DNA from: Clostridium saccharobutylicum DSM 13864
GTDB taxonomy: Bacteria > Bacillota > Clostridia > Clostridiales > Clostridiaceae
Length of the DNA stretch: 64,000 nt
Reading direction: 5' to 3'
Assembly: GCF_000473995.1 (NCBI RefSeq)
Contig: NC_022571.1
Location: 601,501-665,500 of the forward strand
The notes under the pieces are model-generated. The model did no database searches and was not told the origin of the DNA. It saw only the letters and a program-made list of their open reading frames with translations. The position numbers and the translations under genes are program-made. Below are positions 46,643 to 55,339 of this stretch, one piece after another (position 1 is the stretch's first letter; each line of letters opens with the position of its first letter).

Positions 46643-47494
46643 ATGAAGAAATGGTATAAGGTATTAATTGTAGAATTGCTAATATTAATGTGGATATTGG
46701 ATTTTAATAATTCAATTTTTATTAGTTTTCTATGGATAATATTACATGAATTTGCACATATATTAGTGGCAAATAACTTTGGATGTAGATTTAACAGTTT
46801 TAACATAAGTATATCAGGGGTTAAAGCAGAATTAATAGATATTGATGAGCTCACGGAAAAGAAAAAATTAATCTTATATTTAGCAGGTCCATTTTCAAAT
46901 TTTTTTATGAGTATAGTTGCATGCTTTTTATATCGGTTTTTTAAGTGGAACTTTATTGAAAGCAGTATAATCATTAATATATATTTAGGTGTGTTTAATT
47001 TATTACCTGCATATCCGTTAGATGGAGCTAGAGTATGTGAAATATTACTATCAAGAAAATTTTTATATAAAAAATCAAAAAGTATTACTGAGATTGCTAG
47101 TTTTATCATTGCAGGAGTATTAATTTTAATATTTATTATAATGTTTTTATTACATAAGGTGAACATAAGCTTATTCTTAGCAGCCATTTTAATGATATAT
47201 ACTACTTTTTTAGAAAAAGAGAAGACCATGTATATTATAATGGGGGATATGATTAGAAAGGTACGAAAACTAAAAAAGTATAATTATATCGAAAATAAAT
47301 CTATATCTGTATATTATAAAAAAGGTTTAGTTAATGTATTGACTCTAGTTGATAAGAATAAATTTAATAGTTTCTATGTTCTCGATGATGATATGCAATT
47401 GATGGGAATAATTCATGAGGATGAGCTTATTAAGGCTTTGAAGGAATATGGTAATATAACTTTAGAAGAATATATTTATATAAGAAAAAAATAA
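46643..47494 (+). CDS. SpoIVFB-like M50 site-2 protease with CBS-like domain
   Basis: 283 residues. WIILHEFAHILVAN holds the HExxH zinc motif in a membrane helix and NLLPAYPLDGAR the N-x-x-P-x-x-P-L-D-G motif that gives the third ligand. About six membrane helices are present. The C-terminal 75 residues (KGLVNVLTLVDKNKFNSFYVLDDDMQLMGIIHEDELIKAL) resemble a CBS unit that binds ATP in SpoIVFB. In sporulation SpoIVFB cleaves pro-sigma-K in the mother-cell-facing membrane. The SpoIVFA-like gene lies just upstream. The start has a weak ribosome-binding site (TAGGGG). Confidence 0.88.
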   Translation: MKKWYKVLIVELLILMWILDFNNSIFISFLWIILHEFAHILVANNFGCRFNSFNISISGVKAELIDIDELTEKKKLILYLAGPFSNFFMSIVACFLYRFFKWNFIESSIIINIYLGVFNLLPAYPLDGARVCEILLSRKFLYKKSKSITEIASFIIAGVLILIFIIMFLLHKVNISLFLAAILMIYTTFLEKEKTMYIIMGDMIRKVRKLKKYNYIENKSISVYYKKGLVNVLTLVDKNKFNSFYVLDDDMQLMGIIHEDELIKALKEYGNITLEEYIYIRKK

Positions 47495-47496
47495 CT

Positions 47497-47540
47497 CCTT
47501 AGTTGTACTTTAAAATACAGCTAAGGTTTTATTTTTTATA
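47497..47540 (+). terminator. Terminator of the SpoIVFB-like gene
   Basis: CCTTAGTTGTACTT pairs with AATACAGCTAAGG, followed by a T-rich tail. Confidence 0.75.
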
Positions 47541-47541
47541 T

Positions 47542-47735
47542 TTAAGGCACAATCAAAAAATAACAAGTCTATGTGGCAGAAATGTTCTTATATGTAGCAT
47601 GGCTACTTTCTTTAATGTGCATATTTTTCATAGAAACATTGAACTAATAGGCTAGCTATGAGACCAATCCTCCTCTTTGTTTGATGCAAGATATTCATAG
47701 TAGATTGTGCTCATTGTTTTTTATGTAGTTAATGC
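47542..47735. repeat. Family A intergenic repeat, rearranged copy
   Basis: TTAAGGCACAATCAAAAAAT, AACAAGTCT on the left. An extra right-arm tip, CTTTAATGTGC, occurs in the middle (47611-47622). The outer right end is diverged. Confidence 0.6.
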
Positions 47736-47837
47736 AACATTTTTATGTTTTGAATTGTATTATATATGAACTTACTAATTAATAATATATTTTATATATT
47801 ATTTAGTAGCTATTATAGCAATCGAGCAACAGAGCAT

Positions 47838-47945
47838 TTAGAATTTTTTAGCGAAATTTTCATAGTCCTATGGAACAAATATGTATCTAATTTCGGCTGG
47901 ATTCACATAAACTCTATTCTCATTGCGGAACCCTATAATTCCTAT
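47838..47945. repeat. Family B half-copy facing the YcdB-SLH gene
   Basis: AGCGAAATTTTCATAGTCCT, GGAACAAATATGTATCTAAT, TTCGGCTGGATTCACATAA, CATTGCGGAACCCTAT. It is the inverted counterpart of 50078-50162. Confidence 0.75.
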
Positions 47946-47972
47946 AAAAATAGATAAGGATGGTGGATAGTA

Positions 47973-50060
47973 ATGAAAAGAAAAAAGATATTGAGTTTAA
48001 TTTTAACAGTTTGTTTAGCAGTTTCAATTATATCTATGCCTGCATTTGGAGCAGAAACTGATAGCAAGGGACTTGAACAAGCTGTTGTAACTATGAAACA
48101 AGTTGTAGTGATTCCAGATAGCTATAAAGATTTTACTCATTCTTCAAGTCAATATGACATTGGAGATCAGAAAGTTACAATATGGAATCTAGAATGGGAA
48201 AATTCAGATGATAATAATGGTTATATTAGTGCATCTATTGATGAAAATGGAGATGTATTAACATATAATAAGTATAGTCCTAGTGAAAGTTCTAATGGAT
48301 TAGCTAAGACTACAAAAGAAGATGCACAAAAATCTGCAGAAGAATTTTTGAATAAAGTAATTCCAAGTTATTCAAATCAAATGAAGAAAATAGATACAAA
48401 TTCTAATAATCCTTCAAGTGATCAATATAATTTTACTTATCAACAATTTGTAGATAATACTCCAGTTGATTTTAATCGTGTAGAAATTAGTGTTAGTAAA
48501 TCTACTGGCGAAGTAACTTCGTATACAGGATTAAATCCAGGAGCAAAAATGAGTGATTATCCAGCTACAAGCGGTGTAATTAACTTAAATACTGCAGAAA
48601 AATCATATATAGATAAACTAGGAGTTCATTTAAAATATTATTCTTCATATGACTATAAAGAAAAAAAATTAAATGTTTTTCCAGGATATTCAGTTGATGA
48701 TAATAAATTGAATGCAATTGATGGAAACACAGGAGAGGTTATATCCCTTCTTAATCAAGATAAAGTATACAAGTATAAAAAAAATGAAGCAAGTGATATG
48801 ACAAATGCAGCAAGTTCAGGATTGCAAAATTCTAATCAAAAGTTAACTGGGGAAGAAATTGATGCTATTGGTAATGTATCGAAATTTATTACAAAAGAAA
48901 AAGCAAGCGATATAATTAAGGAATCGATAGATACAACGAATTTTGATATGACAATTAATGATTCATCTTTAAGTAAAGATAGAATAAATGAAAACTATAT
49001 ATGGGAAATTGGATTTAAAGATGGAGATGGTAAGGTAGATGCAAAAACTGGAGAGCTACTATCATTTTATTTTTATAATAATAAAGATGGAAATGAAAAT
49101 ATGTCAAAGTCAGATGCACAGAAAGTAGCAGAACAGTTTTTAAAGAAAAATGCAGAAGAGAAATTTAGTCAAACTAAATATGAAGATAGCAACAATTTAA
49201 AATTTAAGAATATATCTCAAGATGGAAATATTTATTCATTTAATTTTGTGCGTCAAGTTAATGGAATAGATTTTGACAGTAATTCATTAGAAGTTGAAAT
49301 TGATAAAACTACAGGAAAAATCATTGAATATCAAAATAGATGGTATGATAATGTTACATTTCCTGATATAAGTCAAGCTATAACTAAAGAAGCAGCATTC
49401 AATAAGATTAACGAATATGGAGATTTTGGGTTAGAATATAATTTAACAGATAATAATAAAGTATCATTAGTTTATAATTTTAGAAATTTAAAAGGAAATT
49501 ATATTATTAATCCAATTAGTGGAGTAAGGATAGATTCAGAAGGAAAAACTTATAAAGATAATAAATTACCAGAGTACTGTGATATAAGTGGACATCCATG
49601 CGAAAAAATAGTAAAAGAACTTTTAGAAAATGGATATTATATTTCAGGTGAAAAATTTAATCCGGATAGCAATATAACTCAAATAAATTTCTTGAAATAT
49701 TTATATTCACCAGAGCAATCTTCATACAGTGATGATGACTTTTATGAAATGTTAATTGATAGAGGGATTATTCAAAAAGATGAAAAAAATCCAGAGTCAT
49801 TACTTTCTAATCAAGATATAGCAAAGATTGTAGTAAGATATTTAGGATATGATAAGGTTGCATCTCATCCAGAAATCTTCAAGAACCCATTTAATGATAG
49901 TGTAGAATATCAATACCAAGGATATGCAGCAATATGCTATAGTTTTGGTATTATGAAAGGTGATAATAATGGAAATTTTAATGGAACAAGTAAAGTAAGC
50001 AATGCTGAATCAGCACAGATAATTTATAATATATTAAAACAAAGCCAATCAGAAAAGTAA
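47973..50060 (+). CDS. Exported YcdB/PepSY-repeat protein with C-terminal SLH-like region
   Basis: 695 residues. A signal peptide (ILSLILTVCLAVSIISMPAFGA) is followed by tandem YcdB/YcdC-PepSY-type units (SAEEFLNKVIPSY, YQQFVDNTPVDFNRVEISVSKSTGEVTSY-type strands, and again AEQFLKKNAEEKFSQTKY, FVRQVNGIDFDSNSLEVEIDKTTGKI). From about residue 540 come SLH-like motifs (PCEKIVKELLENGYYISGEKFNPDSNITQINFLKYL; GYAAICYSFGIMKGDNNGNFNGTSKVSNAESAQIIYNIL), so the protein probably binds the cell wall. PepSY domains are often protease-inhibitory. The gene is flanked by inverted repeat copies. Confidence 0.8.
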   Translation: MKRKKILSLILTVCLAVSIISMPAFGAETDSKGLEQAVVTMKQVVVIPDSYKDFTHSSSQYDIGDQKVTIWNLEWENSDDNNGYISASIDENGDVLTYNKYSPSESSNGLAKTTKEDAQKSAEEFLNKVIPSYSNQMKKIDTNSNNPSSDQYNFTYQQFVDNTPVDFNRVEISVSKSTGEVTSYTGLNPGAKMSDYPATSGVINLNTAEKSYIDKLGVHLKYYSSYDYKEKKLNVFPGYSVDDNKLNAIDGNTGEVISLLNQDKVYKYKKNEASDMTNAASSGLQNSNQKLTGEEIDAIGNVSKFITKEKASDIIKESIDTTNFDMTINDSSLSKDRINENYIWEIGFKDGDGKVDAKTGELLSFYFYNNKDGNENMSKSDAQKVAEQFLKKNAEEKFSQTKYEDSNNLKFKNISQDGNIYSFNFVRQVNGIDFDSNSLEVEIDKTTGKIIEYQNRWYDNVTFPDISQAITKEAAFNKINEYGDFGLEYNLTDNNKVSLVYNFRNLKGNYIINPISGVRIDSEGKTYKDNKLPEYCDISGHPCEKIVKELLENGYYISGEKFNPDSNITQINFLKYLYSPEQSSYSDDDFYEMLIDRGIIQKDEKNPESLLSNQDIAKIVVRYLGYDKVASHPEIFKNPFNDSVEYQYQGYAAICYSFGIMKGDNNGNFNGTSKVSNAESAQIIYNILKQSQSEK

Positions 50061-50077
50061 CAATTAATTTTAAATAC

Positions 50078-50330
50078 AGGGTTCCGCAATGAAACTAAAA
50101 TTTATATGAGTCCTAGCCGAAATTGGATACATGTTTGTTCCATATGACTATGAAAATTTCGCTGAAAGGTTCTAACTGTGATGTTGCCCCATTTCTGCAT
50201 GTTCCAAATATTCATTTTGATAAGCAGTAAATGGAACAAGCTCTCATTAAGAACCTAAACAGCTTATTTTCAAAGGTCTATTACACAACAGATATGTATC
50301 CAATTTCTCTGTTTGTGATATATCAAATTC
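50078..50330. repeat. Family B intergenic palindrome
   Basis: The left end AGGGTTCCGCAATG, GCCGAAATTGGATACATGTT, CATATGACTATGAAAATTTC is the inverse of 47851-47937. The inner module is TGATGTTGCCCCATTTCTGC; the right part AGGTCTATTACACAACAGAT completes the palindrome. Confidence 0.75.
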
Positions 50331-50345
50331 TCAATGATTAGCTAT

Positions 50346-50630
50346 ATATAGATATCCCAACTATAAATTATACTTATGTGGTGACTTACCAAAATCAGAA
50401 ATATTTTTGTTACGTAGGACTATGAAAATGTCGTTGAAGGCTCTAAGTTGTAGGTTGTGCTCAATTTAGCATGCTCCCATTTTCAATGTGACAAGCTAAA
50501 GTGAAACAACCTACAACTAAGAAGCCTTAACAACTCATTTTCAAAGGCCTACTACACAAAAATATTTCCGATTTCTAGTGGAGATATTAACCACAAATAA
50601 GTTGAGTTCTTAATTTGGATATCTATATTT
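50346..50630. repeat. Family B intergenic palindrome, complete copy
   Basis: TATAGATATCCCAACTATAA, TTATGTGGTGACTTACCAAA, AGGACTATGAAAATGTCGTT; centre AGTTGTAGGTTGTGCTC with AACAACCTACAACT; right TAACCACAAATAAGTTGAG, TTGGATATCTATATT. Directly follows another B copy. From 50631 to 51037 I see no gene, only a 31-codon frame at 50719 without a ribosome-binding site. Confidence 0.8.
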
Positions 50631-51037
50631 TGCATTTTATGGTTATTTTATGGTATTATATAGTGTATAATGTTAAATAATGTAATTATATTTAAAATAT
50701 GGTTAGATAGAGGCTTGAATGGGAGATTATACATCAATAAAAAGTAATATAGAAGATATTAAAGAATACATGAATAAATATAAAACATTGTTATATTTGG
50801 ATATGATTTTATAGTACGCAAGAGCATATGACGGAAAACTAAACTGATTTTATATGAAATTAGTAGAAGAAGTTAGTAAAAATAAAGCTTTATAGCTAAT
50901 TGCATTGGTATAATGACTTTATAAGTCACACATTATAGTAAGATAAAATGTACTGGATGGTATAGATATGGGGAATGCATGGATTATTGCCTAAGATGCC
51001 GTTAAGGTAGAGAATATGAGATACAGGAGGAAATATT

Positions 51038-51736
51038 GTGCAAAGTAGAGTTTTGATTATTGACGATGACATGGAGTTATGCCAGTTATTGAAAAAATGT
51101 ATAGAGAAAGAAGATATCATTGTTGAATGTGCATATACTGGAACGGATGGTTTGAAGTTAGCATTGCAAGGTAATTATCAACTGATTGTTTTAGACGTTA
51201 TGCTCCCTGAAATGGATGGATTTCAAATTCTTGAGAAAATTAGGAGCATTAGCATCGTGCCAGTCTTAATGCTTACTGCGAAAGCTGCCAGCGCCGACAA
51301 AGTGAATGGTTTGCGCTCTGGTGCTGACGATTATTTAACGAAGCCTTTTGATGTCGAAGAATTTATTGCTCGCATTTTGTCTTTGATCCGCAGATATACA
51401 ACATTAAATAGCAGTTATAGCAAAGAAACTAATTGTATGTCCTTTCAGAAGCTTATTATTGATATTGACACCCGAATTGTTCATATTCAAGAAAGGCAAG
51501 TGGAGCTACATGCTAAGGAATTTGACATTCTTTGCTACCTTGCAAAAAACCAAGGAAAAATTTTAACCAAACAGCAAATATATGAAGAAATATGGCAGGA
51601 GCCATATGTCTATGATGACAATAACATAATGGGACATATAAGCAAACTGCGAAAACAGATAGAGCCTGATCCGAGCAATCCGACTTATATTCAAACAGTG
51701 AAAGGTGTAGGCTATCGCTTTAGCCGTGAGGTCTAA
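51038..51736 (+). CDS. OmpR-family response regulator of a lantibiotic-resistance (Cpr/LanR-like) system
   Basis: 232 residues. Receiver domain with the acidic pocket IDDDMELC, phospho-acceptor Asp in LIVLDVMLPEMDG, Thr in MLTAKA and Lys in TKPFD. The C-terminal winged helix (VELHAKEFDILCYLAKNQGKILTKQQIYEEIW, TVKGVGYRF) is OmpR/PhoB-like. The GTG start follows AGGAGG. The kinase gene starts 2 bases after its stop codon, with the ABC transporter after that. Codons such as CGC, GCC and CAG are far commoner than in neighbouring genes, suggesting acquisition from another Firmicute. Confidence 0.9.
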   Translation: MQSRVLIIDDDMELCQLLKKCIEKEDIIVECAYTGTDGLKLALQGNYQLIVLDVMLPEMDGFQILEKIRSISIVPVLMLTAKAASADKVNGLRSGADDYLTKPFDVEEFIARILSLIRRYTTLNSSYSKETNCMSFQKLIIDIDTRIVHIQERQVELHAKEFDILCYLAKNQGKILTKQQIYEEIWQEPYVYDDNNIMGHISKLRKQIEPDPSNPTYIQTVKGVGYRFSREV

Positions 51737-51738
51737 TT

Positions 51739-52665
51739 ATGAATGGATTTCCATTGTTTGAGGGTATTATTGTTATTGTTGCTTTAATTTACACCCTTCT
51801 ACTCTCTCGAAAAATACGTAATATTAAGTTAAAACTGAATGATATTTCAGAAGTATTGGATGACATTGCACAAGGCAACAGTAATCGAAAGATATTGGCA
51901 AAATCCAATGATATGACTTCTATTATTTGCTATAAAATAAATAATATTATTCATGAATTTCAAGGGCGGATTATTGACTTAAAAAAAGCGGAAAAAATGA
52001 ACAGTCAATTGATGACAAGTCTTTCTCATGATGTACGTACTCCGTTGACAACGCTTATTGGATATTTAGACGCGGCGCAAAAAGGTATTGTAGTCGGTAA
52101 GGAGAAGGAAGAATATATAGAAACCGCTCGTCTAAGAGCACATGATATTAAAGACTATGTAAATGTTTTGTTTGAGTGGTTTAAACTCAATTCTAACGAA
52201 GAAACATTTATGGTACAGAAGGTAGAGCTTACGGAAGTTACCAGAAAACTACTTAAAGACTGGATTCCAATCTTTGAGAACAATAGTCTCGACTTCGATA
52301 TTGACATCCCAGAAAAGTTCATAAAGGTTAATTTGGATACAGATGCATATTCCCGTATTATGAATAACCTGATTCAGAATGTGATTGCCCATAGTCAAGC
52401 AAACCACATAAAAATAAAAGTTTCTATACTTCGTGCTAATGCAGTGATTGTTGTTGCAGACGATGGTAAGGGAATTTCCAAACAAGATTTGCCCCATGTC
52501 TTCGAACGTCTCTATAAATGCGACATAGCACGTTCTAAAAGAGGAAGTGGCTTAGGATTATCCATTGTACAGCAGCTTGTGGAGAAGATGGGAGGGGTGA
52601 TTGTAGTTAAAAGCCAACCGTATCAACTAACAGAGTTCATTGTACAATTTCCATTGATTGATTAA
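51739..52665 (+). CDS. Sensor histidine kinase of the Cpr/LanK-like system
   Basis: 308 residues. A single N-terminal membrane helix (EGIIVIVALIYTLLL) and no extracytoplasmic sensor domain, then HisKA with SLSHDVRTPLTTLIGYL (phospho-His) and HATPase_c with NLIQNVIAHS (N box), VVADDGKGIS (G1) and KRGSGLGLSIVQQL (G2). Kinases lacking a sensor loop next to peptide-exporting ABC genes usually detect the peptide through, or at, the membrane. Coupled to the response regulator. Same higher-GC codon usage. Ends at an intrinsic terminator, so the transporter is a separate transcript. Confidence 0.9.
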   Translation: MNGFPLFEGIIVIVALIYTLLLSRKIRNIKLKLNDISEVLDDIAQGNSNRKILAKSNDMTSIICYKINNIIHEFQGRIIDLKKAEKMNSQLMTSLSHDVRTPLTTLIGYLDAAQKGIVVGKEKEEYIETARLRAHDIKDYVNVLFEWFKLNSNEETFMVQKVELTEVTRKLLKDWIPIFENNSLDFDIDIPEKFIKVNLDTDAYSRIMNNLIQNVIAHSQANHIKIKVSILRANAVIVVADDGKGISKQDLPHVFERLYKCDIARSKRGSGLGLSIVQQLVEKMGGVIVVKSQPYQLTEFIVQFPLID

Positions 52666-52692
52666 AAAACCTGCTGAAAGGCAGGTTTTTTT
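52665..52692 (+). terminator. Terminator after the kinase gene
   Basis: AACCTGC pairs with GCAGGTT around TGAAAG, followed by T7. Confidence 0.85.
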
Positions 52693-52723
52693 GCTTCTTT
52701 TAATGACATTCAAGGTAGAGTTA

Positions 52724-52756
52724 ATGTTTGTGCAATGTTTATGCAAGGTTATGGTG
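52724..52756 (+). promoter_or_regulatory. Three tandem 11-bp repeats, likely response-regulator binding site
   Basis: ATGTTTGTGCA (52724-52734), ATGTTTATGCA (52735-52745) and AGGTTATGGTG (52746-52756) are contiguous. Direct repeats spaced by one helical turn are the usual operator form for OmpR-family dimers. They lie 40-70 bases before the ATPase gene, next to a weak GATAAAAT -10. Confidence 0.6.
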
Positions 52757-52796
52757 ATAAAATTAAATTCATAAAATTAAAGGAGGATTTTATATT

Positions 52797-53720
52797 TTGA
52801 ATGATTTGGTAATCGAAACAAATAATTTAACAAAACAATATGGTGAACAAAGAAGTGTTGATAATTTAAACATTCATGTAAAGAAAGGAAGAATTTATGG
52901 TTTGTTAGGACGCAATGGTGCTGGAAAAACCACTACTATGAAGATGTTGTTAAATCTAACGAGTCCTACGTCTGGAGAAGTACGTATTTTCGGAAAGGAT
53001 ATTAATACTGACAAGAGAAAAATTCTTTCTCGAATTGGAAACCTGATTGAATCGCCAGGATTTTATCCTAACCTTACTGGAACTGAAAACCTTAAAATTA
53101 TGGCCAGGCTACGTGGAGTACCCACATTCGATGCCATTAAGAACGCATTGGATGTGGTAGGGTTGCCTTATATGGATAAAAAGCTGTTCTCACAGTATTC
53201 GCTTGGCATGAAACAGCGACTAGGAATAGCAAATTCTATTATGCATGATCCAGAGCTTTTGATTTTGGACGAACCTATTAACGGGCTTGATCCAATTGGT
53301 ATAGTGGAAGTTCGTGATTTTATAAAGCGCCTTAGTATGGAACAAGGTAAAACAATTTTAATTTCCAGTCATATTCTATCTGAAATAGCTTTATTAGTGG
53401 ATGATATTGGCATCATTGATCACGGTGTCTTACTGGAAGAAGAAAGTTTGGAAGAATTGCAGCAGAAAAATAGTAGATATGTTCATTTCGTTGTGACAGA
53501 TACCTCCCAAGCTTCCCGAATATTGGAGACTGACTTTCATATCTCTAATATTCATATTGATGATGATCATAATTTACGGGTTTATGATACGAATATAGAT
53601 GTAGCTGCTATTACCCGTAAATGGATAGAAAGCGGTTTAAATATATCGGAAGCACATACGCAAAATGATACATTGGAGGATTATTTCAAAAGGCTCACCG
53701 GAGGTGAAGGAATTGCTTGA
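52797..53720 (+). CDS. Lantibiotic-immunity-type ABC transporter ATPase (CprA/LanF/BcrA-like)
   Basis: 307 residues. Walker A GLLGRNGAGKTTT, the signature-region QYSLGMKQRLGIAN, Walker B LLILDEPINGLDP and switch His in ISSHIL; the C-terminal 90 residues form the BcrA/LanF extension. Such ATPases drive extrusion of lantibiotics or bacitracin from the membrane. The TTG start at 52797 follows AGGAGG at 10 bases; the ATG at 52801 is out of frame and closes at once. The following permease gene overlaps its end by 8 bases. Confidence 0.9.
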   Translation: MNDLVIETNNLTKQYGEQRSVDNLNIHVKKGRIYGLLGRNGAGKTTTMKMLLNLTSPTSGEVRIFGKDINTDKRKILSRIGNLIESPGFYPNLTGTENLKIMARLRGVPTFDAIKNALDVVGLPYMDKKLFSQYSLGMKQRLGIANSIMHDPELLILDEPINGLDPIGIVEVRDFIKRLSMEQGKTILISSHILSEIALLVDDIGIIDHGVLLEEESLEELQQKNSRYVHFVVTDTSQASRILETDFHISNIHIDDDHNLRVYDTNIDVAAITRKWIESGLNISEAHTQNDTLEDYFKRLTGGEGIA

Positions 53721-54471
53721 TTTAATCATATGCGAATTTGCTAAAATTAAACGGCAGCGTTTTATTCTATTTTGTATGTTAGCAGCCTGCCTATTTCCTA
53801 TACCATTGACTGTATTAGTGGCAAAAGACAATTTGCATTTTGAGGAGCTTTTTAAACTGATTGTTACGTTTGGGGATTTTCTCCTTTTGCCATGTGTCCT
53901 AAGTATAGTAGCGAGCATACTATTCTTTATGGAAAGGGACAGCGACATGCTAAAAAATTTGATGACTGTACCAGTTTCTAAAACCAGACTTGTAGAAGCA
54001 AAGCTGGCTGTGCTTCTAATTGTTGCTGTGCTATATTCTATTACTGGTTTAGGTACTACAATCATTGGTGGATTAATTGTTGGGGCTGTAGAAGGCGTTG
54101 TTTTTAAATTGGGATTAAGTGCTGTCCTCGGTATAATGCTATTTGTCTCAGTTCTTCCTGTTGTTCTTCTTGTTGTCTATTTTAACAAAAGCTATATTTT
54201 TTCCATTATAATTGCCTTCATTTATTCTATTTTAAATTTTGGAATAGCACTTAATATGGTTAATTTTGCTCCTAACAGTGTGGCTATTACTGTGTTGCCT
54301 GTACCAGTCATTATGCGTTGGTGGTCGTCTTATTGGAGCCTATCGGCAGAATATATTACAATTAGAAAGCCCTATATGTTATCAACCCAGTTTTGTGCAG
54401 GAATGTTATTTTTAATAGCGGCAATATCAATTCTACTAATTTCAATTACATTCAAAAAGCAGGAAGATTAG
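53713..54471 (+). CDS. Lantibiotic-immunity ABC permease (LanE/CprB-like)
   Basis: 252 residues with six membrane helices (FILFCMLAACLFPIPLTVLV to GMLFLIAAISILLISIT). The N-terminal LLDLIICEFAKIKRQRF matches the LanE/LanG signature E-x-x-K-x-K-R. TTG at 53713 is chosen because GGAGGTG at 53700-53706 is 6 bases away; an earlier in-frame ATG at 53665 would need a 56-base overlap and has no ribosome-binding site. The gene overlaps the ATPase gene by 8 bases, implying coupled translation. Higher-GC codons as in the rest of the module. Confidence 0.88.
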   Translation: MLDLIICEFAKIKRQRFILFCMLAACLFPIPLTVLVAKDNLHFEELFKLIVTFGDFLLLPCVLSIVASILFFMERDSDMLKNLMTVPVSKTRLVEAKLAVLLIVAVLYSITGLGTTIIGGLIVGAVEGVVFKLGLSAVLGIMLFVSVLPVVLLVVYFNKSYIFSIIIAFIYSILNFGIALNMVNFAPNSVAITVLPVPVIMRWWSSYWSLSAEYITIRKPYMLSTQFCAGMLFLIAAISILLISITFKKQED

Positions 54472-54480
54472 GAGGAAACT

Positions 54481-55245
54481 ATGATTAATATAATTGTTAC
54501 AGAATTTCAAAAGCTTAAGCGCTACAGCATTCTTTGGATTGGCATAGTAGCAGTGCTATTTTCAGTACTTTTAGCAGCTTTTCAACAAAACAGCAGTAAT
54601 GAAATTATTCAGTACGAAAGTTATACGAATAGTGTCATATGGAATAATTTTAGTATGATTTTTCCATTTATGATTGTTCTCATAGGAGGATATATTATAA
54701 ACCGTGAGTATGTTGATCATACATTGAAGAACATGTTAACTGTACCTATTCCATTTCGTAAATTACTGATGGGAAAATTGATTACTGTTGGGCTTGTTAC
54801 AACATTGTACGGCTTTTTTAGCTTCATATGCACATTTCTCTTGGGTATAGTATTTTATAATAGAAATATGTCATCAGCACTTGTAGTGAAATCGCTTTTT
54901 CAACTCGTTGGATTGAGTCTTTGCTGTTACTTGGCTGTGTTACCAATCATCATATTTTTTAGCCGAAAACAAAACGGTTTTCTTGCTGGAGTTGGATTGG
55001 CATTTGTTTACGGTTTTTGTGGAATCTTTATCGCTGGCAGAGCATTGACTGATTACTACCCTATTACCGCTGGTTTAGGAATTATTAAGTTTACAGGAGA
55101 TGACACTCTTAACTTTAATCTTTCAGTTGAAATCGGTGCCTTATCCATTATGATAATACTTTCAATGATTATGTTGTTTTGTATGAAAGGGTTTGAGGAT
55201 AGAAACACTTTATCTAAAAATACAGCAAAAAAACACAAGGGGTAA
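54481..55245 (+). CDS. Lantibiotic-immunity ABC permease (LanG/CprC-like)
   Basis: 254 residues, six membrane helices, beginning MINIIVTEFQKLKRYSILWIG, the LanG/MutG-type start. It pairs with the preceding permease to form the heteromeric membrane part (FEG or Cpr arrangement). AGGAGG lies 6 bases upstream. It is the last gene before the 930-base interval that carries the lanthipeptide-like reading frame. Confidence 0.88.
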   Translation: MINIIVTEFQKLKRYSILWIGIVAVLFSVLLAAFQQNSSNEIIQYESYTNSVIWNNFSMIFPFMIVLIGGYIINREYVDHTLKNMLTVPIPFRKLLMGKLITVGLVTTLYGFFSFICTFLLGIVFYNRNMSSALVVKSLFQLVGLSLCCYLAVLPIIIFFSRKQNGFLAGVGLAFVYGFCGIFIAGRALTDYYPITAGLGIIKFTGDDTLNFNLSVEIGALSIMIILSMIMLFCMKGFEDRNTLSKNTAKKHKG

Positions 55246-55310
55246 TAAATTCTATATATCTTTATACTTTTATTATATAAATATTTTTAGAATTAAAAAT
55301 AATTTGTAAA

Positions 55311-55339
55311 TTGGCTATCTCAAAAACTTTTAATATAAT
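55311..55339 (+). promoter_or_regulatory. Candidate promoter for the lanthipeptide-like gene
   Basis: TTGGCT (55311-55316), 17-base spacer, TATAAT (55334-55339), about 170 bases before the ATG. A consensus -10 with a weaker -35, as expected for a regulated promoter. A 30-codon frame at 55347-55439 within the leader has no ribosome-binding site. Confidence 0.5.

Noticed and set aside
47766..47957. 63-codon frame upstream of the YcdB-SLH gene
   Set aside because: It runs through the tail of a family A repeat and a family B half-copy and has no ribosome-binding site.
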